DNA of 6,070 nt. Origin: JALXCG01 sp026991065 [NCBI: Gemmatimonadota bacterium]. GTDB lineage: Bacteria > GCA-2686955. The position numbers and the translations under genes were made by a program. Under the pieces are notes generated by a model that worked only from the letters and a program-made list of their open reading frames with translations, was not told where the DNA came from and ran no database searches. Location: NCBI GenBank assembly GCA_026991065.1, contig JALXCG010000409.1:1-6070 (forward strand), given 5' to 3'. Below are positions 4,327-6,070 of this stretch, one piece after another; the stretch's first letter is position 1; every line of letters starts with the position of its first letter.

Positions 4327-6070
4327 ATGGGCGCCAGCCGCGATCAACTCTGCATCAACACCATCCGCACCCTCGCCATCGACGCGATTCAGCAGGCCAA
4401 CTCCGGCCATCCGGGGCTGCCGATGGGTGCCGCCCCCATGGCGTATGTGCTCTGGCGCCACCACCTTCGGCACCAGCCGGAGAACCCCGGGTGGCCCAAC
4501 CGCGACCGCTTCATCCTCTCTCCCGGCCACGGCAGCATGCTGCTCTATGCCCTGCTCCACCTCAGCGGCTACGACCTCTCCCTGGATGACCTGCGCGCCT
4601 TCCGCCAGTGGGGCAGCCGAACTCCGGGGCATCCTGAATTCGGCCACACGGCTGGGGTGGAAACCACCACCGGCCCCCTCGGCCAGGGCGCCGGCAACGC
4701 CGTCGGCATGGCAATCGCCGAGCGGTTGCTGGCCCACCGTTTCAACCGCCCGGGGCAAACAATCGTCGACCACTGCACCTACGCCCTGGTCTCCGACGGT
4801 GATCTCATGGAAGGCGTTGCGGCGGAAGCCGCTTCCCTGGCCGGGCATCTGCGGCTCGGGAAACTGGTCTACCTCTACGATGACAACGGCATCACCATCG
4901 ATGGCGACACCTCCGTCGCGTTCTCCGGCGAAGACGTGGGGCAACGCTTCGCCGCTTACGGCTGGCAGGTGCAAACCGTCGAAGATGGTGATCACGACCT
5001 GGAGGGGATCGACGCGGCGCTCACCGCGGCGCGCCAAGAGACGACGCGCCCCTCCATCATCATTGTCAAGACCACCATCGGCTTCGGCTCCCCCAATCGC
5101 GCCGGTACCTCGGGAATCCACGGTTCGCCTCTGGGCGCCGAAGAGATCGCCCGCACCAAGACCGCCCTCGGCTGGGATCCGGGCGCCCAGTTCCTGGTAC
5201 CGGACGAGGTTCGCGCGGAGTTCCGGCAGGCCGCGCGGGCAGGAGCGGAGCGGGCCGCTGCGTGGCAGAATCTCTTCGACGCCTGGTCGCAAGCCCATCC
5301 GGAGCTGCGCCGGGAGTGGGACTGCGCCATGGCCGGCGGTCTGGCCGAGGGTTGGTCGGAGGCGCTGGACGCTCTCGAGCACCCGGCCCCCGTGGCCACG
5401 CGCAAAGCTTCGGAGCGGGCGCTCAACGCCGCCGCCAAGGGGGTCCCCAGCCTCTGCGGTGGCTCCGCCGATCTCGCCGCGTCGGTATTGACGCGAATCA
5501 AGGATGGTGGCGACTTCAACGCCGCCGATGGCTCCGGGCGCAACCTCCATTTCGGAATCCGCGAGCACGCCATGGGCGCAATCGCCAACGGCATGGCCTA
5601 CCACGGCGGTGTCCGCCCCTATGTGGGCACCTTCTTCGTGTTCTCCGACTACATGCGTCCGGCAGTGCGCTTGGCCGCCATGTGTCATCTGCCGGTGATC
5701 TACGTCTGGAGCCATGATTCGATCGGCGTCGGTGAGGATGGTCCCACCCACCAACCGGTGGAGCAACTCGCGTCGCTGCGAGCCATTCCCGGCCTCAGAG
5801 TGATCCGCCCGGCCGATGCAGTGGAAACCACCGGCGCCTGGAAAGCCGCTCTGGAGCACACCGGCGGCCCCACCGCCCTGGTGCTGACCCGCCAGCAGCT
5901 ACCGATCCTCGATGGCTCCCGGGTCGATGCGGTGGCCCGCGGCGCCTACATCCTCAGCGAACCGCCCACGGCCGCTCGCGCCATCCTGATCGCCACCGGC
6001 TCAGAGGTCTCCCTGGCCACTGCCGCCGCCGCCGCTCTCGCCGACTCCGGGATTCCGGTACGCGTGGTCT
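4327..6070 (+). CDS. tkt: Transketolase (partial, C-terminus beyond right edge)
   Basis: Transketolase is a thiamine-diphosphate and divalent-metal enzyme that moves two-carbon units between ketose and aldose phosphates in the non-oxidative pentose phosphate pathway, in the cytoplasm. 581 codons are visible of the usual 660-690. The pyrophosphate-binding domain (about 1-330) has SGHPG (26-30), [11 protein letters not shown] (62-72), GPLGQG (116-121) and SDGDLMEG (156-163) with N187; D157, N187 and I189 match the metal ligands D155, N185 and I187 of the E. coli enzyme. H265 lies in the AGTSGIHG segment. The pyrimidine domain (about 350-530) has [12 protein letters not shown] (378-389), [20 protein letters not shown] (from 409; E413 matches E. 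coli E411) and [17 protein letters not shown] (469-485; H475 matches H473). The C-terminal domain has just begun (ATGSEVSLA) when the window ends. GGSADLAAS replaces the more common GGSADLAPS, with the phosphate-contacting serine kept. All catalytic residues visible are intact, so it should be functional. Confidence 0.96.
   Translation, partial: MGASRDQLCINTIRTLAIDAIQQANSGHPGLPMGAAPMAYVLWRHHLRHQPENPGWPNRDRFILSPGHGSMLLYALLHLSGYDLSLDDLRAFRQWGSRTPGHPEFGHTAGVETTTGPLGQGAGNAVGMAIAERLLAHRFNRPGQTIVDHCTYALVSDGDLMEGVAAEAASLAGHLRLGKLVYLYDDNGITIDGDTSVAFSGEDVGQRFAAYGWQVQTVEDGDHDLEGIDAALTAARQETTRPSIIIVKTTIGFGSPNRAGTSGIHGSPLGAEEIARTKTALGWDPGAQFLVPDEVRAEFRQAARAGAERAAAWQNLFDAWSQAHPELRREWDCAMAGGLAEGWSEALDALEHPAPVATRKASERALNAAAKGVPSLCGGSADLAASVLTRIKDGGDFNAADGSGRNLHFGIREHAMGAIANGMAYHGGVRPYVGTFFVFSDYMRPAVRLAAMCHLPVIYVWSHDSIGVGEDGPTHQPVEQLASLRAIPGLRVIRPADAVETTGAWKAALEHTGGPTALVLTRQQLPILDGSRVDAVARGAYILSEPPTAARAILIATGSEVSLATAAAAALADSGIPVRVV

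Noticed and set aside
4321-4330. GCCACCATGG at the transketolase start, identical to the eukaryotic Kozak consensus
   Set aside because: The surrounding genes are plainly bacterial and a normal GGAG site sits 9 bases before the ATG, so the match is coincidental.
4300-5859. A 519-codon open frame on the minus strand, opposite transketolase
   Set aside because: The plus strand encodes an unmistakable transketolase with all active-site motifs. The antisense product is Gly/Ala/Arg/Glu-rich without any family signature, as expected for the mirror frame of a GC-rich gene.

Overview
The window is GC-rich bacterial chromosome with two divergent gene blocks separated by about 390 bases of non-coding DNA. 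The codon bias toward G/C in third positions and the gene set suggest a free-living high-GC Gram-negative lineage. The gene order site-2 protease / scpA / scpB, together with a glucose-6-phosphate isomerase related to transaldolase-isomerase fusion proteins, recalls Desulfuromonadota (Geobacter-type) or nearby phyla. That placement is an inference from memory and is weak.

Left block, minus strand, read from about 2124 down to 1: a small membrane-bound M50 (site-2 type) metalloprotease, then scpA, then scpB, which runs off the left edge. The protease and scpA are 22 bases apart, and scpA and scpB overlap by 14 bases, so the three look like one transcript. ScpA (kleisin) and ScpB are the non-SMC subunits of the bacterial condensin that organises the chromosome; SMC itself is not in the window.

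Middle, 2125-2510: a divergent intergenic region with no gene. It holds several inverted repeats: two near-identical short hairpins near the protease start, a CCTGCGGC octamer in three copies (one inverted), and a strong hairpin about 85 bases before the right-hand block. No convincing promoter or T-tailed terminator is visible.

Right block, plus strand: a glucose-6-phosphate isomerase-like protein (2511-4241), then, after 85 bases, a transketolase (4327 to beyond the right edge). Both belong to sugar-phosphate metabolism (upper glycolysis and the non-oxidative pentose phosphate pathway) and are probably co-transcribed.

The most interesting item is the isomerase-like protein. Its fold and most signatures are those of the isomerase half of transaldolase-isomerase fusions, but the transaldolase half is absent. 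Several positions that normally bind phosphate or act in catalysis look substituted (GGS to GGP, GGR to RGS, the FxQPxxxxxK lysine to arginine), while the glutamate-base motif is intact. It could be a divergent isomerase, an enzyme with shifted specificity, or a regulatory paralogue. I see no phage, IS element, CRISPR array, tRNA or rRNA, and no wholly new system.
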